Positions 54,797 through 63,465 of a DNA stretch of 64,000 bases are shown here, piece after piece (position 1 is the first letter of the stretch; each line of letters begins with the position of its first letter). Made by a program: the position numbers and the translations under genes. This DNA is from Sinorhizobium terangae (GTDB lineage: Bacteria; Pseudomonadota; Alphaproteobacteria; Rhizobiales; Rhizobiaceae): contig NZ_WITC01000095.1 in NCBI RefSeq assembly GCF_009601505.1, positions 21,114 through 85,113 of the forward strand. Reading direction: 5' to 3'. The notes under the pieces were generated by a model, which searched no databases, was not told where the DNA came from, and saw only the letters and a list, made by a program, of their open reading frames with translations.

Positions 54797-56866
54797 ATGA
54801 CCGTCGACTTTGCACCATTTCTCCCCTGGCCCTATCTCGCGGCGCTGATCCTTGCGGCGGTCGCGCTCGCGGCACTCGGCCTGTGGCGTCGCGTTCGCGG
54901 TGCCTGGTTGAGAACGGCGGCGCTGGCGGCGTTCTGCCTGGCGATTGCCAACCCATCGGTTTTCCAGGAGGAGCGCGAGCCGCTTTCGACCATCGTTGCC
55001 GTCGTCGTCGACCGCAGCCAAAGTCAGAACAATGACGGTCGCCGCGAACAGACCGACAAGGCGCTTGCCGATCTCAAGGATCGCCTCTCACGTTTTCCAC
55101 AGATCGAGACCCGCATCGTCGAGGCCGCGGATAGTGCCGAAACCGAGGCGCCTTCGACGAAGCTCTTCGGCGCATTGGCGACCGCGCTTGCCGACGTGCC
55201 GCCGGCGCGGGTCGGCGGCGCCGTCTTCATCACCGACGGACAGATCCACGACGTTCCCGACGTCAATCAGAAGCTCGGCTTCGATGCGCCGATCCATGGC
55301 CTGATCACCGGCAAGCCGGATGAATTCGATCGCCGTATCGAAATCGTCAGCGCGCCGCGCTTCGGCATCGTCGGCGAACAGCAGAAGATGACCTTCCGTG
55401 TCGTCGACGACGGCGCCGCTCCTGGCGGTGGCGCCGAAGTGACGATCCGCCTCAACGGCAACGAGATCGCGACCGAGCATGCGGAGCCGGGCACCGACGT
55501 GCCCTTCAGCTTCACCGTACCGCGCGGCGGCAACAACATCCTCGAATTCGCGGTGAACCCCCTCGCCGGCGAAGTGACCGAGGTCAACAACCGCGCCGTC
55601 CACGTGCTCGACGGCATTCGCGAGAACCTGCGCGTGCTCCTCGTTTCGGGTGAGCCGCATGCGGGCGAGCGCGCCTGGCGCAACCTGCTGAAGTCCGACG
55701 CGGCGGTCGATCTCGTCCATTTCACCATTCTGCGTCCACCGGAAAAGCAGGATGGCACCCCGATCAACGAACTCTCGCTGATCGCCTTTCCGACACGCGA
55801 GCTCTTCGTCGACAAGATCAGCGAGTTCGACCTGATCATCTTCGACCGCTACCAGCATCGCGGCGTGCTGCCGATTCTCTACTACGACAACATCGCGCAA
55901 TATGTGCAGAACGGTGGCGCCCTGTTGATCGCCGCCGGCCCGGAACATGCCGGCGACGACTCGATTGCTGCCACGCCGCTCTCGGCAGTCCTGCCCGCGA
56001 CCCCCACCGGCGCCATGAATGACAAGGCGTTTTTCCCCCGCCTATCGGAGGAGGGAAAGAAGCATCCGGTCACGCGCGGTCTCGAAGGCGCGGCGAGCGA
56101 GCCGCCGCGCTGGGGTCGGTGGTTCCGTACCGTCGACGTGGACCGTCCGCTCGGGCAGACGGTTATGGAAGCGGCCGACGGAAAGCCGCTGCTCGTTCTC
56201 AACCGCGTCGGCAAGGGGCGTGTGGCGATGCTTTTGTCCGACCAGGGTTGGCTGTGGGCGCGCGGATTTGAAGGCGGCGGACCGCATGTTTCGCTTTATC
56301 GGCGCACGGCCCACTGGCTGATGCAGGAACCGGCGCTCGAAGAAGAGGCGCTGACGGCGCGCGCCTCCGGCCGCACGCTGGAAATTACCCGGCAGACGAT
56401 CGAAGGCGATCCCGGCCAGGCGACGCTCACCTATCCATCGGGCAAGACCGAAGAGGTCACGCTGACGGAGCGTGAACCGGGCCTCTACAAGGCCGAAGTC
56501 AAAACGACGGAAACCGGCCTCTTCGAAGTGGCCAATGACGAGCTCACGACGCTCGTCCATGTCGGCAATGTCGATGCACCGGAATTCAAAGCAGCGATCT
56601 CCACCGAGGAAAAGCTCCGTCCCTGGGCGGATAAAACCAAGGGCCTCGTGCGGCGGCTGGCGGATGCCGATGGCCCGGTCGATCTTCCCTCGATCTTGCC
56701 GGTGCGTGGCGCAGTCCGGGTGGCCGACGACGAACGCCTCTCGCTGCGCATGACGGACGAGACGGTGCTGAAGGGCATCAACTCCCTGTCCCTGTTCGGC
56801 GGTCTCTTTGGCCTCGCCGCCCTGCTCTTCCTGATCTCATCCACCTGGTATCGCGAGGGTCGGTGA
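54797..56866 (+). CDS. Large membrane protein of the MoxR operon (glutamine amidotransferase-like fold)
   Basis: A 689-residue inner-membrane protein. Two N-terminal helices (YLAALILAAVALAALGLW and TAALAAFCLAIANPSVF) precede a VWA-like segment (VAVVVDRSQSQ ... GGAVFITDGQIHDVPD). A class I amidotransferase-like beta fold (about 320-500: FDLIIFDRYQHRGVLPILYYDNIAQYVQNGGALLIAAGPEHAGDD) lies in the periplasm. A last helix at about 665-684 ends in a short basic tail (YREGR). No catalytic Cys is apparent. It starts eleven bases after the previous stop and ends by GTGA overlap with the acetyltransferase gene. Confidence 0.88.
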   Translation: MTVDFAPFLPWPYLAALILAAVALAALGLWRRVRGAWLRTAALAAFCLAIANPSVFQEEREPLSTIVAVVVDRSQSQNNDGRREQTDKALADLKDRLSRFPQIETRIVEAADSAETEAPSTKLFGALATALADVPPARVGGAVFITDGQIHDVPDVNQKLGFDAPIHGLITGKPDEFDRRIEIVSAPRFGIVGEQQKMTFRVVDDGAAPGGGAEVTIRLNGNEIATEHAEPGTDVPFSFTVPRGGNNILEFAVNPLAGEVTEVNNRAVHVLDGIRENLRVLLVSGEPHAGERAWRNLLKSDAAVDLVHFTILRPPEKQDGTPINELSLIAFPTRELFVDKISEFDLIIFDRYQHRGVLPILYYDNIAQYVQNGGALLIAAGPEHAGDDSIAATPLSAVLPATPTGAMNDKAFFPRLSEEGKKHPVTRGLEGAASEPPRWGRWFRTVDVDRPLGQTVMEAADGKPLLVLNRVGKGRVAMLLSDQGWLWARGFEGGGPHVSLYRRTAHWLMQEPALEEEALTARASGRTLEITRQTIEGDPGQATLTYPSGKTEEVTLTEREPGLYKAEVKTTETGLFEVANDELTTLVHVGNVDAPEFKAAISTEEKLRPWADKTKGLVRRLADADGPVDLPSILPVRGAVRVADDERLSLRMTDETVLKGINSLSLFGGLFGLAALLFLISSTWYREGR

Positions 56867-57336
56867 CCAGCAGCGAGATAACGATCGCGGACCTGCGTGC
56901 CGTGCCGCACTTTGCAGCGGATGTCGCTGATCGGGTCTGGCGGGCCTGGTGGAAGCCGAAGGGCGTGCCGTTGGAGCATGTTACCGATCTGGCCCGAGAG
57001 AATCTCGGAAGCGGACCGGTACCCGTTGCCTTGGTCGCTCACCGCGGTCCGACCTTCATGGGCACGGCCTCGGTCATCGCTTCCGACATGGAGGAGCGGC
57101 CGCACTTCACGCCCTGGGTCGCCGCCGTCTGGGTGGACGAAATGTTCCGGCGGCAGGGCATCGGCGGTACCATCGTCAGCCATGCCGCACGCGCCGCATT
57201 CGCAGCCGGCGCCGATACCGTCTACCTTTGTGCCGTCCCGGCAAAAAGGCCTTTCTACCAGAGGCTTGGCTGGTCGCTCCATGAACGGGATGTCGGAGGC
57301 CACGGGCTCGACGTTTTCACGCGCAAGTCGATCTGA
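56863..57336 (+). CDS. GNAT-family acetyltransferase, coupled to the MoxR operon
   Basis: A 157-residue GNAT enzyme that transfers an acyl group from acyl-CoA. The acceptor side has PHFTPWVAAVWVDEMFRRQGIGGTIVSHAARAA, whose R-x-x-G-x-G/A loop (RRQGIGG) binds CoA; the C-terminal strand LYLCAVPAKRPFYQRLGWSL is typical. The GTG start at 56863 overlaps the stop codon of the membrane protein gene. It is the last gene of the operon. The target is unknown; a modified MoxR-system or envelope component is one possibility. Confidence 0.88.
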   Translation: MTSSEITIADLRAVPHFAADVADRVWRAWWKPKGVPLEHVTDLARENLGSGPVPVALVAHRGPTFMGTASVIASDMEERPHFTPWVAAVWVDEMFRRQGIGGTIVSHAARAAFAAGADTVYLCAVPAKRPFYQRLGWSLHERDVGGHGLDVFTRKSI

Positions 57337-57364
57337 GTGCACACCATCATAGATGCGCGTCGAA

Positions 57365-57925
57365 TCAGGCGGCAGCGCCCTCGGCCTGCGTCTCTGCGGC
57401 GAGTTCGGTCACCGGTGCAACGCTGTCGTCCCGCCAGCAGATCATGCCGCTTAGCCGCGCGTGGACATCAGCCGCCATCGGCACCACCAGAACCCTTGCC
57501 GGGTCGACAGGCCCTGGAAATTCGAGCGCACCGTAGTGTACCTTCTCGAAGCCGAGCGGCTGGTAATAGGGCGGGTCACCGACGAGGATCACCGCTTCCG
57601 AACCCTTCCGCCGCGCAGCTTCGACGGCAATGCGCACGAGCTCGCGGCCAATGCCCCGGTTCTTGTGCGAGGGCCGCACGGCGAGCGGGCCAAGCAGGTG
57701 CCCCCTCACCGACCCGGCCATGACCGGCGTCATCCGCACGGAGGCGATCGTCTCGCCATTGTCGGCGCAGATGAAGGACAGCGAACGGTCATGGGGACCC
57801 TGCTCGCGAATCCGGGCGGCGGCGCGCACGAACCGCCCGGGTCCGAAGGCTTCTTCGTTGATGATTTCGATGGCTGCGTCGTGTGACGCGTCTTCAGTCA
57901 GATAGACGATGTCGTGCTTTTTCAT
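57365..57925 (-). CDS. GNAT-family N-acetyltransferase (YhbS-like)
   Basis: A 186-residue GNAT protein. The acetyl-CoA loop is SHKNRGIGRELVRIAVEAARRKG (about 93-115), preceded by LLGPLAVRP, and VILVGDPPYYQPLGFEKVHYGALEFPGPVDPARVLVVPM is the YhbS-type continuation. The end (VAPVTELAAETQAEGAAA) is variable. The gene converges with the GNAT gene at 56863 and they are not close relatives. The substrate is unknown. Confidence 0.88.
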   Translation of the reverse strand: MKKHDIVYLTEDASHDAAIEIINEEAFGPGRFVRAAARIREQGPHDRSLSFICADNGETIASVRMTPVMAGSVRGHLLGPLAVRPSHKNRGIGRELVRIAVEAARRKGSEAVILVGDPPYYQPLGFEKVHYGALEFPGPVDPARVLVVPMAADVHARLSGMICWRDDSVAPVTELAAETQAEGAAA

Positions 57926-58186
57926 GGATATCGAGAACCAAGCATGCGGACGGACAATAGGGATGGCGCGCCCCCGAAAGGGGCGTTGGCAGCATCAGCG
58001 TCGTCGCAGGCTTCCCGACAGGATCATGGTTACGATCGTTCCGAACACGAAAAATTGCCTGATCGCGATAGCAGAAAATTGCCGCCTGTCAAAGCCCAAA
58101 ACGCAGTGTTCAGAATTTGACACCTATCACCGCCCCGCTGCTGCGTTATCTATCAATGGTAAGAGAAAACATGAAGGAGCTCATGC

Positions 58187-59218
58187 ATGGGCAGGTTGGT
58201 CAACGGAGCCTGGCAGGACGTCTGGTACGACACCAAGACGACGAAGGGCCATTTCAAGCGCAGCGAGTCGCAGTTTCGCAATTGGATCACTGCCGACGGA
58301 TCGCCGGGCCCGTCCGGCGAAGGCGGCTTTGCTGCCGAGCCGGACCGCTACCATCTCTATGTCTCGCTTGCATGTCCCTGGGCGCATCGCACGCTGATTT
58401 TCCGCAAGCTCAAGAAGCTTGAGGAGATCATTTCGGTCTCCGTCGTCGATCCGCTGATGCTCTCCAACGGCTGGGAGTTCAAGGGCGAGAACGGCGGCAC
58501 CGTGGACCATCTCTTCGGTTCCGACGCGCTTTGGCAGATTTATGTGCGCGCCGATCCCAACTATTCCGGACGCGTGACGGTGCCCGTGCTTTGGGACAAG
58601 AAGAAGAACACCATCGTCTCGAATGAATCGGCCGAAATCATCCGCATGTTCAATTCGGCCTTCGATCGTCTTACCGGCTCGAGCGAGGATTTCTGCCCCG
58701 CGGAACTGCGCGGCGAAATCGACGAGCTTAACGCGCGGGTCTATGACGCGGTAAACAACGGCGTCTACAAGGCGGGGTTCGCCACCAGTCAGCAGGCCTA
58801 TGACGAGAGCGTCAAGGCCCTGTTCGCCATGTTGGACGAGCTGGAAGGCCGTCTCTCCTCGCAGCGTTATCTTATGGGAGATCGGATCACCGAGGCCGAC
58901 TGGCGCCTTTTCACAACGCTGGTGCGGTTCGATCCGGTCTATGTCGGCCACTTCAAGTGCAACATTCGGCGCATTGCTGACTACCCGAACCTTTACGGGT
59001 ACCTGCGCGACCTCTACCAGGTGCCGGGCGTGTCCGACACTGTGAACTTGCACCACATCAAGCAGCACTATTACCGCAGCCACACGATGATCAACCCGAC
59101 AGGCGTCGTGCCGGCGGGCCCGGTGGTGGACCTTACGACGCCGCACGGTCGCGATCGGCTCGATCGCGCTGCAGGTTCAAATGAGACTGCACGGCGCCTC
59201 GCCGCCGGCACCCGCTGA
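58187..59218 (+). CDS. Glutathionyl-hydroquinone reductase (GST family)
   Basis: A 343-residue enzyme of the xi-class GST group, which reduces glutathionyl-hydroquinones to free hydroquinones and glutathione. The nucleophile is Cys63 in the CPWAHR motif, and the family's Tyr/Trp-rich ending RADPNYSGRVTVPVLWDKKKNTIVSNESAEIIRM is visible; the helical domain includes RITEADWRLFTTLVRFDPVYVGHFKCN. It starts behind GGAGCTCATGC. It is monocistronic. Such enzymes act in quinone or lignin-derived compound metabolism in soil bacteria. Confidence 0.94.
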   Translation: MGRLVNGAWQDVWYDTKTTKGHFKRSESQFRNWITADGSPGPSGEGGFAAEPDRYHLYVSLACPWAHRTLIFRKLKKLEEIISVSVVDPLMLSNGWEFKGENGGTVDHLFGSDALWQIYVRADPNYSGRVTVPVLWDKKKNTIVSNESAEIIRMFNSAFDRLTGSSEDFCPAELRGEIDELNARVYDAVNNGVYKAGFATSQQAYDESVKALFAMLDELEGRLSSQRYLMGDRITEADWRLFTTLVRFDPVYVGHFKCNIRRIADYPNLYGYLRDLYQVPGVSDTVNLHHIKQHYYRSHTMINPTGVVPAGPVVDLTTPHGRDRLDRAAGSNETARRLAAGTR

Positions 59219-59221
59219 CCC

Positions 59222-59740
59222 TTACCAGAACGTGTCCGGCGCCTCCGTTCCGGCAAGTTCTGCAATCCGCCGGCGCGTCGCGGCGGTCGTGTCCTTCGGC
59301 AGTTCGTCAAGCGCGAAGAAGCCGGAGGCAGCTATCTCCAGGTCGGGAACCTTTGGCCGTTGCTGACGGACGTTGTCGCAACGAAAGAAGATGACGTGAT
59401 CGCGCTTGCTGGTGCCCCGGTTGTAGTAGACCTGCACCAGCAGCGGCGGTGAGGTCAGTTCCAGATTGCCTTCTTCCCGGAGTTCGCGGGCGAGCCCCTC
59501 CACCGCAGTCTCATGGCGATCGAGGCCGCCACCCGGCATGTGCCAGCCGGGAAGATAGGAATGCCTGACGAGGAAGATGCGCCCTTCGCGGTCGAAGCAG
59601 GCGGCGCGCACGCCAAGCGTCATGCCGCGCGAGATCGCAAAATAGGCATGTGCGAACCGCGTCAGCAGGCGAATTCGCCAGTTGCGCAGTTCCGCCGGTC
59701 GCTGCTGCTTCAAACGCGTGTCTCCTTGGGCGAGCGGCAT
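59222..59740 (-). CDS. Nudix hydrolase
   Basis: A 172-residue Nudix protein. The box reads GGGLDRHETAVEGLAREL followed by REEGNL, so REUxEE is intact but the final Gly is Asn. The preceding SYLPGWHMPGGG is typical of ADP-ribose or nucleoside-diphosphate pyrophosphatases. An N-terminal helix (about residues 10-35, RNWRIRLLTRFAHAYFAI) is unusual for the family. It converges on the glutathionyl-hydroquinone reductase gene, with stops four bases apart. Substrate unknown. Confidence 0.9.
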   Translation of the reverse strand: MPLAQGDTRLKQQRPAELRNWRIRLLTRFAHAYFAISRGMTLGVRAACFDREGRIFLVRHSYLPGWHMPGGGLDRHETAVEGLARELREEGNLELTSPPLLVQVYYNRGTSKRDHVIFFRCDNVRQQRPKVPDLEIAASGFFALDELPKDTTAATRRRIAELAGTEAPDTFW

Positions 59741-59791
59741 TCACCCGAAATCGTGATTCCACTCGGATGGAATATGCGCTAGACGGGGGCG

Positions 59792-60694
59792 ATGTTCAAA
59801 CTTGCGCATATTTCGGACGTTCATCTCGGACCGCTCCCAGATCTGTCCCTGAGGGAACTTGCTTCCAAGCGGATCACCGGTTTCGTCAACTGGCACAGAA
59901 ACCGAGCGCGCCATCTCTTTCCCGGTACGCTCGCCTGCCTGATGGATGACATCGAGAAGCGTAATCCGGACCATCTGGCGATCACCGGCGACCTCGTGAA
60001 CCTCGCCTCTTCCCTGGAGATCGCGGCCGTGACCGCGTGGCTTGCGGCGGCGGGCGACCCCGGGGACATCTCCGTTGTACCGGGCAACCACGACGCCTAT
60101 GTGCCGGGTGCCTACGAGAAGACGACACGCGCCTGGTATCCCTACATGCGCAGCGACGAGGGGCCGCTCGGCTGGATCCGAGACCATCATTGCTTTCCTT
60201 ATGTGCGCGTGCGCGGCCCCGTGGCACTCATCGGCTGCTCGACCGCCGTCGCCACACCACCCTTCGCCGCGAGCGGCTACTTCGGTCAGCGACAGGCGCG
60301 TGCAACCGTCAACCTGCTGCAGGCAGCAGGCGAGGCCGGCCTCTTCCGAGTCGTGCTGATCCATCATCCGCCGATCCGCGGCGCGACCTCGATGCACAAG
60401 CGCATGATCGGCATTCGTCGTTTTGCAGCGGCCATCTCGTCCGGCGGCGCCGAACTCGTGCTGCATGGCCATACCCATCTCAACACGGTTTACTACCTGA
60501 AGGGACAGACCGCGCCGGTGCCCGTCGTCGGCATCGCCTCTGCGTCACAGGGGCCGGGCGGCAGCAAGCCGGCGGCCGCCTACAATCTCTTCTCGATCGC
60601 AGGCGAGCCCGGCCACTGGCATCTCAGCCGCGAGCGCTACATGCTCAATGCCGACGGGACCGGCGTCGAACTCGCCGAAACCACCCTTCTCTAG
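59792..60694 (+). CDS. Calcineurin-like metallophosphoesterase
   Basis: A 300-residue two-metal phosphoesterase. All five motifs are present: ISDVHLG (about residues 7-13), ITGDLVN, PGNHDAY, IHHPP and LHGHTHLN. The closest known group hydrolyses cyclic nucleotides or UDP-diacylglucosamine-like diphosphates, but substrate cannot be told from sequence. It is divergent from the Nudix gene. No membrane segment is visible. Confidence 0.93.
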   Translation: MFKLAHISDVHLGPLPDLSLRELASKRITGFVNWHRNRARHLFPGTLACLMDDIEKRNPDHLAITGDLVNLASSLEIAAVTAWLAAAGDPGDISVVPGNHDAYVPGAYEKTTRAWYPYMRSDEGPLGWIRDHHCFPYVRVRGPVALIGCSTAVATPPFAASGYFGQRQARATVNLLQAAGEAGLFRVVLIHHPPIRGATSMHKRMIGIRRFAAAISSGGAELVLHGHTHLNTVYYLKGQTAPVPVVGIASASQGPGGSKPAAAYNLFSIAGEPGHWHLSRERYMLNADGTGVELAETTLL

Positions 60695-60859
60695 GTGCGG
60701 TCTGCCCGCAACGTCGAAAACCTTCCGGGAATATTCCGCTCGCGCCGAATAATTTGCCACGCCCATGCGTCATAATGCGGTTCGGGTTCGGCACCGGCGC
60801 GACGCGCGTGCGTCAGTCGGGTTGCCGTCGCTGCGCGACATTCCAGGGAGACAGGCACG

Positions 60860-61405
60860 ATGTTCCGGAAGACGACTTTCTTTGTCCTTGCTGCATTCAT
60901 GGCTTCGATCGCCGGCCAGTCGGCCATGGCCGTCGGCGACACCAGCGAACCGCCGCGCAAGACCAAGACAAGCACCCAATGCAAAAACGGCAAGATCTGG
61001 GATACGCGCAAGGGCCAGTGCGTCAACGCGAAGAAAAGCGGCCTCAGCGACGACGTCCTGTTCGAAGCCGCGCGCGAGCTTGCCTATGCCGGCCAGTACG
61101 ACAATGCGATCAAGGTGCTCGAAGCCGTAAGCGATCAACGCAGTGCCCGCGTGCTGAACTATCTCGGCTACGCCAATCGCAAGGCCGGTCGCATGGAACT
61201 CGGCATGCAATACTACAAACGCGCGCTTCAGGCCGACGAGAACTATATTCTCGCCCGGTCCTATCTCGGCCAGGCCTTGGTCGAGCAAGGCCGGATCGAG
61301 GAGGCCAAGGTGCAGCTCGTCGAGATTCGTGATCGCGGCGGAGAAAACACCTGGGCCTACAGGGCTCTGCTTCAATCCCTCGGCGGCCTCCGTCATCACT
61401 ACTGA
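60860..61405 (+). CDS. Exported tetratricopeptide repeat protein
   Basis: A 181-residue secreted protein with a signal peptide (about 1-24, ending SAMAVG). A short Lys-rich region with a Cys pair (STQCKNGKIWDTRKGQC) precedes two to three TPR repeats (about 65-165: ARELAYAGQYDNAIKVLEA, VLNYLGYANRKAGRMELGMQYYKRALQADENY, ARSYLGQALVEQGRIEEA). It probably acts as a scaffold in the periplasm. It lies upstream of the ECF sigma gene in the same direction but 180 bases away. Confidence 0.86.
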   Translation: MFRKTTFFVLAAFMASIAGQSAMAVGDTSEPPRKTKTSTQCKNGKIWDTRKGQCVNAKKSGLSDDVLFEAARELAYAGQYDNAIKVLEAVSDQRSARVLNYLGYANRKAGRMELGMQYYKRALQADENYILARSYLGQALVEQGRIEEAKVQLVEIRDRGGENTWAYRALLQSLGGLRHHY

Positions 61406-61452
61406 CAAGCCGGGCGGGAAACGGCCGCCCCTGCTCGTCGAGGGAAACTGAC

Positions 61453-61484
61453 GCCGGAACGCAAAAACCTGTTTCCGTTCCGGC
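61453..61484. promoter_or_regulatory. Inverted repeat before the ECF sigma gene (terminator or promoter)
   Basis: GCCGGAACG / CGTTCCGGC arms, 14 bases apart. Inside, GGAAC-N15-CGTT resembles an ECF promoter, but the spacer is one or two bases too short for the general-stress consensus. A terminator of the TPR gene is just as possible, since TCTTCCCTT follows. Confidence 0.35.
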
Positions 61485-61584
61485 TCTTCCCTTGCAGACT
61501 TCGGATCAAATGTTTCATATCATTGGGTAGTGCATTTCGCACCGCGAATAGATGCCCGATCCGGTACGTCTCATTGGAAGAGCA

Positions 61585-62103
61585 ATGCGCCCAGCGGCAG
61601 AGACGAAAGACTTCAGACAGGATTTGGTCAGCCTGCTGCCCAAGTTGCGCCGCTTTGCGCTGACGCTGACGCGCAATGCCAATGATGCCGATGACCTGGT
61701 CCAGGAGGCCTGCGAGCGGGCCATCGCACGCAGCCACCTGTGGAACGGGGAAGGCCGGCTGGAGAGCTGGGTCTATGCCATGACACGCAATCTCTGGGTC
61801 GATGAAGTCCGCAAGCGCAAGGTCCGTGCCGGCGGCGGAGCCGTCGACATTTTCGACCAGAGCGAGTTGCGTGTGGAAGCTGTTGCCGAAAAGGCGGTCT
61901 ATGCCAACCAGTTGCAGAAGATGATCCTGTCCATGCCGGAAGGGCTTGCCAGCGTATTCCTGCTCATCAATGTCGAAGGGCACAGCTACCGTGAGACCGC
62001 AGATATCCTCGCCATTCCGATTGGCACCGTGATGAGCAGGCTGTCCACCGCCCGCCTGCGGCTCGCCGCCATGCTGTCCGAGAATACCGAAAGGAGGGCC
62101 TGA
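61585..62103 (+). CDS. ECF sigma factor
   Basis: A 172-residue sigma factor. Region 2 (about residues 15-80: LLPKLRRFALTLTRNANDADDLVQEACERAI and WVYAMTRNLWVDEVRKRK) recognises the -10, and region 4 (about 110-160: GLASVFLLINVEGHSYRETADILAIPIGTVMSRLSTARLRL) the -35. I prefer the ATG at 61585, behind GGAAGAGC; an ATG at 61552 has no ribosome site. The next gene is a membrane anti-sigma factor that begins three bases after the stop. Confidence 0.92.
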   Translation: MRPAAETKDFRQDLVSLLPKLRRFALTLTRNANDADDLVQEACERAIARSHLWNGEGRLESWVYAMTRNLWVDEVRKRKVRAGGGAVDIFDQSELRVEAVAEKAVYANQLQKMILSMPEGLASVFLLINVEGHSYRETADILAIPIGTVMSRLSTARLRLAAMLSENTERRA

Positions 62104-62106
62104 CCA

Positions 62107-62934
62107 TTGCAGCAGACGACAGGTCAAGCGCTTGAAGTTCGGTTGTCCGCCTATATAGACGGCGAACTCGGCGACGCCGAGAGAGCCGAACTCGATGCTT
62201 TGCTGGCCCGTGACGAGGACGCCAAGATTGTCCTCGAGAAGCTGAAGGCAGGCAGCGCGTTTGGCAACAAGGCCTTCGAGGACTTCCTCCATGACCCGGT
62301 GCCGCTGGCGCTGGTGCGCCAGATCAAGCAGGGATCCGGCATTAATCCGAGATCCGAGCGCGTCGCGACTGCGAACCTGCCGGCGCGGACGGTTCGCATC
62401 TGGCCGCGGGCCTTGGCCGCTGCCATGGCGTTGTTGCTTCTCGGCGGTGCCGCGGGTTACCTCGCCGGCAGCGCGCACTACGCCGCCGAGCCCGAGAGCA
62501 CCGCCTCCGTACGCCCGTGGATAGATGAGATCGCCGATTACCATCGCATCTATTCTCGGCAGAAGGAACACCTCGTCGAGGCGCCTGCGTCGGACGGACC
62601 GACGATCGAGACCTGGCTCGCCTCCAGCGTCGGCGTTGGCTTCAAGACCCCGGATCTCGCAAGCAAGGGCCTGACCTTCGAGGGTGCAAGGCTGTTGGTG
62701 GTTGACGGCAAGCCCGTCGGCCAACTCGTCTACCGCGATCGCGAGGGCGATATCTACGCGATCTGCTTCCTCAAGCGTGGCGACACGCCGCAAACGGATC
62801 AGTTCCGCGAGGATATCCGCGATAACCTCGGACTGGTCTCCTGGCAGAAAGGCGATGCGTCGCTGGTGGTCGTCGGCCCATCCGCGGATGCCGGGCTCCG
62901 CGAGCTCGCAGAGGCTGTGGCGGCGAGCATCTGA
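62107..62934 (+). CDS. Membrane anti-sigma factor (TTG start)
   Basis: A 275-residue protein. The cytosolic N-terminus (about 1-95: VRLSAYIDGELGDAERAELDALLARDEDAKIVLEKLKAG) is a zinc-free anti-sigma helix bundle; no HxxxCxxC is visible. One membrane helix (about 102-122, ALAAAMALLLLGGAAGYLAG) is followed by a periplasmic domain of about 150 residues that likely senses a signal. The TTG at 62107 fits because AAGGAGG lies ten bases upstream, overlapping the end of the sigma gene. The IS element begins 12 bases after its stop. Confidence 0.87.
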   Translation: MQQTTGQALEVRLSAYIDGELGDAERAELDALLARDEDAKIVLEKLKAGSAFGNKAFEDFLHDPVPLALVRQIKQGSGINPRSERVATANLPARTVRIWPRALAAAMALLLLGGAAGYLAGSAHYAAEPESTASVRPWIDEIADYHRIYSRQKEHLVEAPASDGPTIETWLASSVGVGFKTPDLASKGLTFEGARLLVVDGKPVGQLVYRDREGDIYAICFLKRGDTPQTDQFREDIRDNLGLVSWQKGDASLVVVGPSADAGLRELAEAVAASI

Positions 62935-63036
62935 CTATACAGGTTCTAGAGTCGGTCAGCGTTAAGCTGAATCGAAACAGGATTCCCTTTTTGTTGGGAT
63001 TGTGATTCAAGATCATTGCTGGTGAGGAGGCCAGCA

Positions 63037-63465
63037 ATGATGGCGCGACCTCTTTCTCTTGATTTACGCCAGCGCGTCGCCGCCGCTTTGGCCGGAGGCA
63101 TGACGGTGCGGGCGGCCGCCTTGCGCTTTGGGATATCGGCGGCGACGGCGGTGCGGATCGGCCAGCTCGACCGGTCCGGCCGCGGTTTGGCGCCGGCCAA
63201 GATGGGGGGCCATGTCAAACCCATGCTGCGGGGCGCGGCGGCCGATGAGGTTCACCGCCGACTGGCGGCCAAAACCGATTGGACGGTGCGGGCGCTTGCC
63301 GCCGATCTGAAGGCGGCCGGGATCGATGTCTCGCATGACACCGTTTGGCGGTTTCTGCGCCGCGAAGGCAAGACATTTAAAAAAAACGCTGATCGCCAGC
63401 GAGCAGGACAGGCCGAAGGTGGCGCGCTTCCGAAGCCGCTGGAAGACCCATCAACATCGACTTGA
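63037..63465 (+). CDS. IS630 transposase, upstream frame (helix-turn-helix domain)
   Basis: A 142-residue product that starts at ATG 63037 behind GAGGAGG. It has the N-terminal helix-turn-helix (SLDLRQRVAAALAGGMTVRAAALRFGISAATAVR) and a second DNA-binding domain (ADEVHRRLAAKTDWTVRALAADLKAAGIDVSHDTVWRFLRREG). The frame continues past the A8 run as a short unrelated tail. A shift at 63379-63386 joins it to the catalytic frame. Confidence 0.88.
   Translation: MMARPLSLDLRQRVAAALAGGMTVRAAALRFGISAATAVRIGQLDRSGRGLAPAKMGGHVKPMLRGAAADEVHRRLAAKTDWTVRALAADLKAAGIDVSHDTVWRFLRREGKTFKKNADRQRAGQAEGGALPKPLEDPSTST

Noticed and set aside
61456..61479. GGAAC-N15-CGTT as a certain general-stress promoter of the ECF gene
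   Set aside because: The spacer is too short for the consensus, and the sequence lies inside an inverted repeat that may be a terminator. It is listed only as an ambiguous site.
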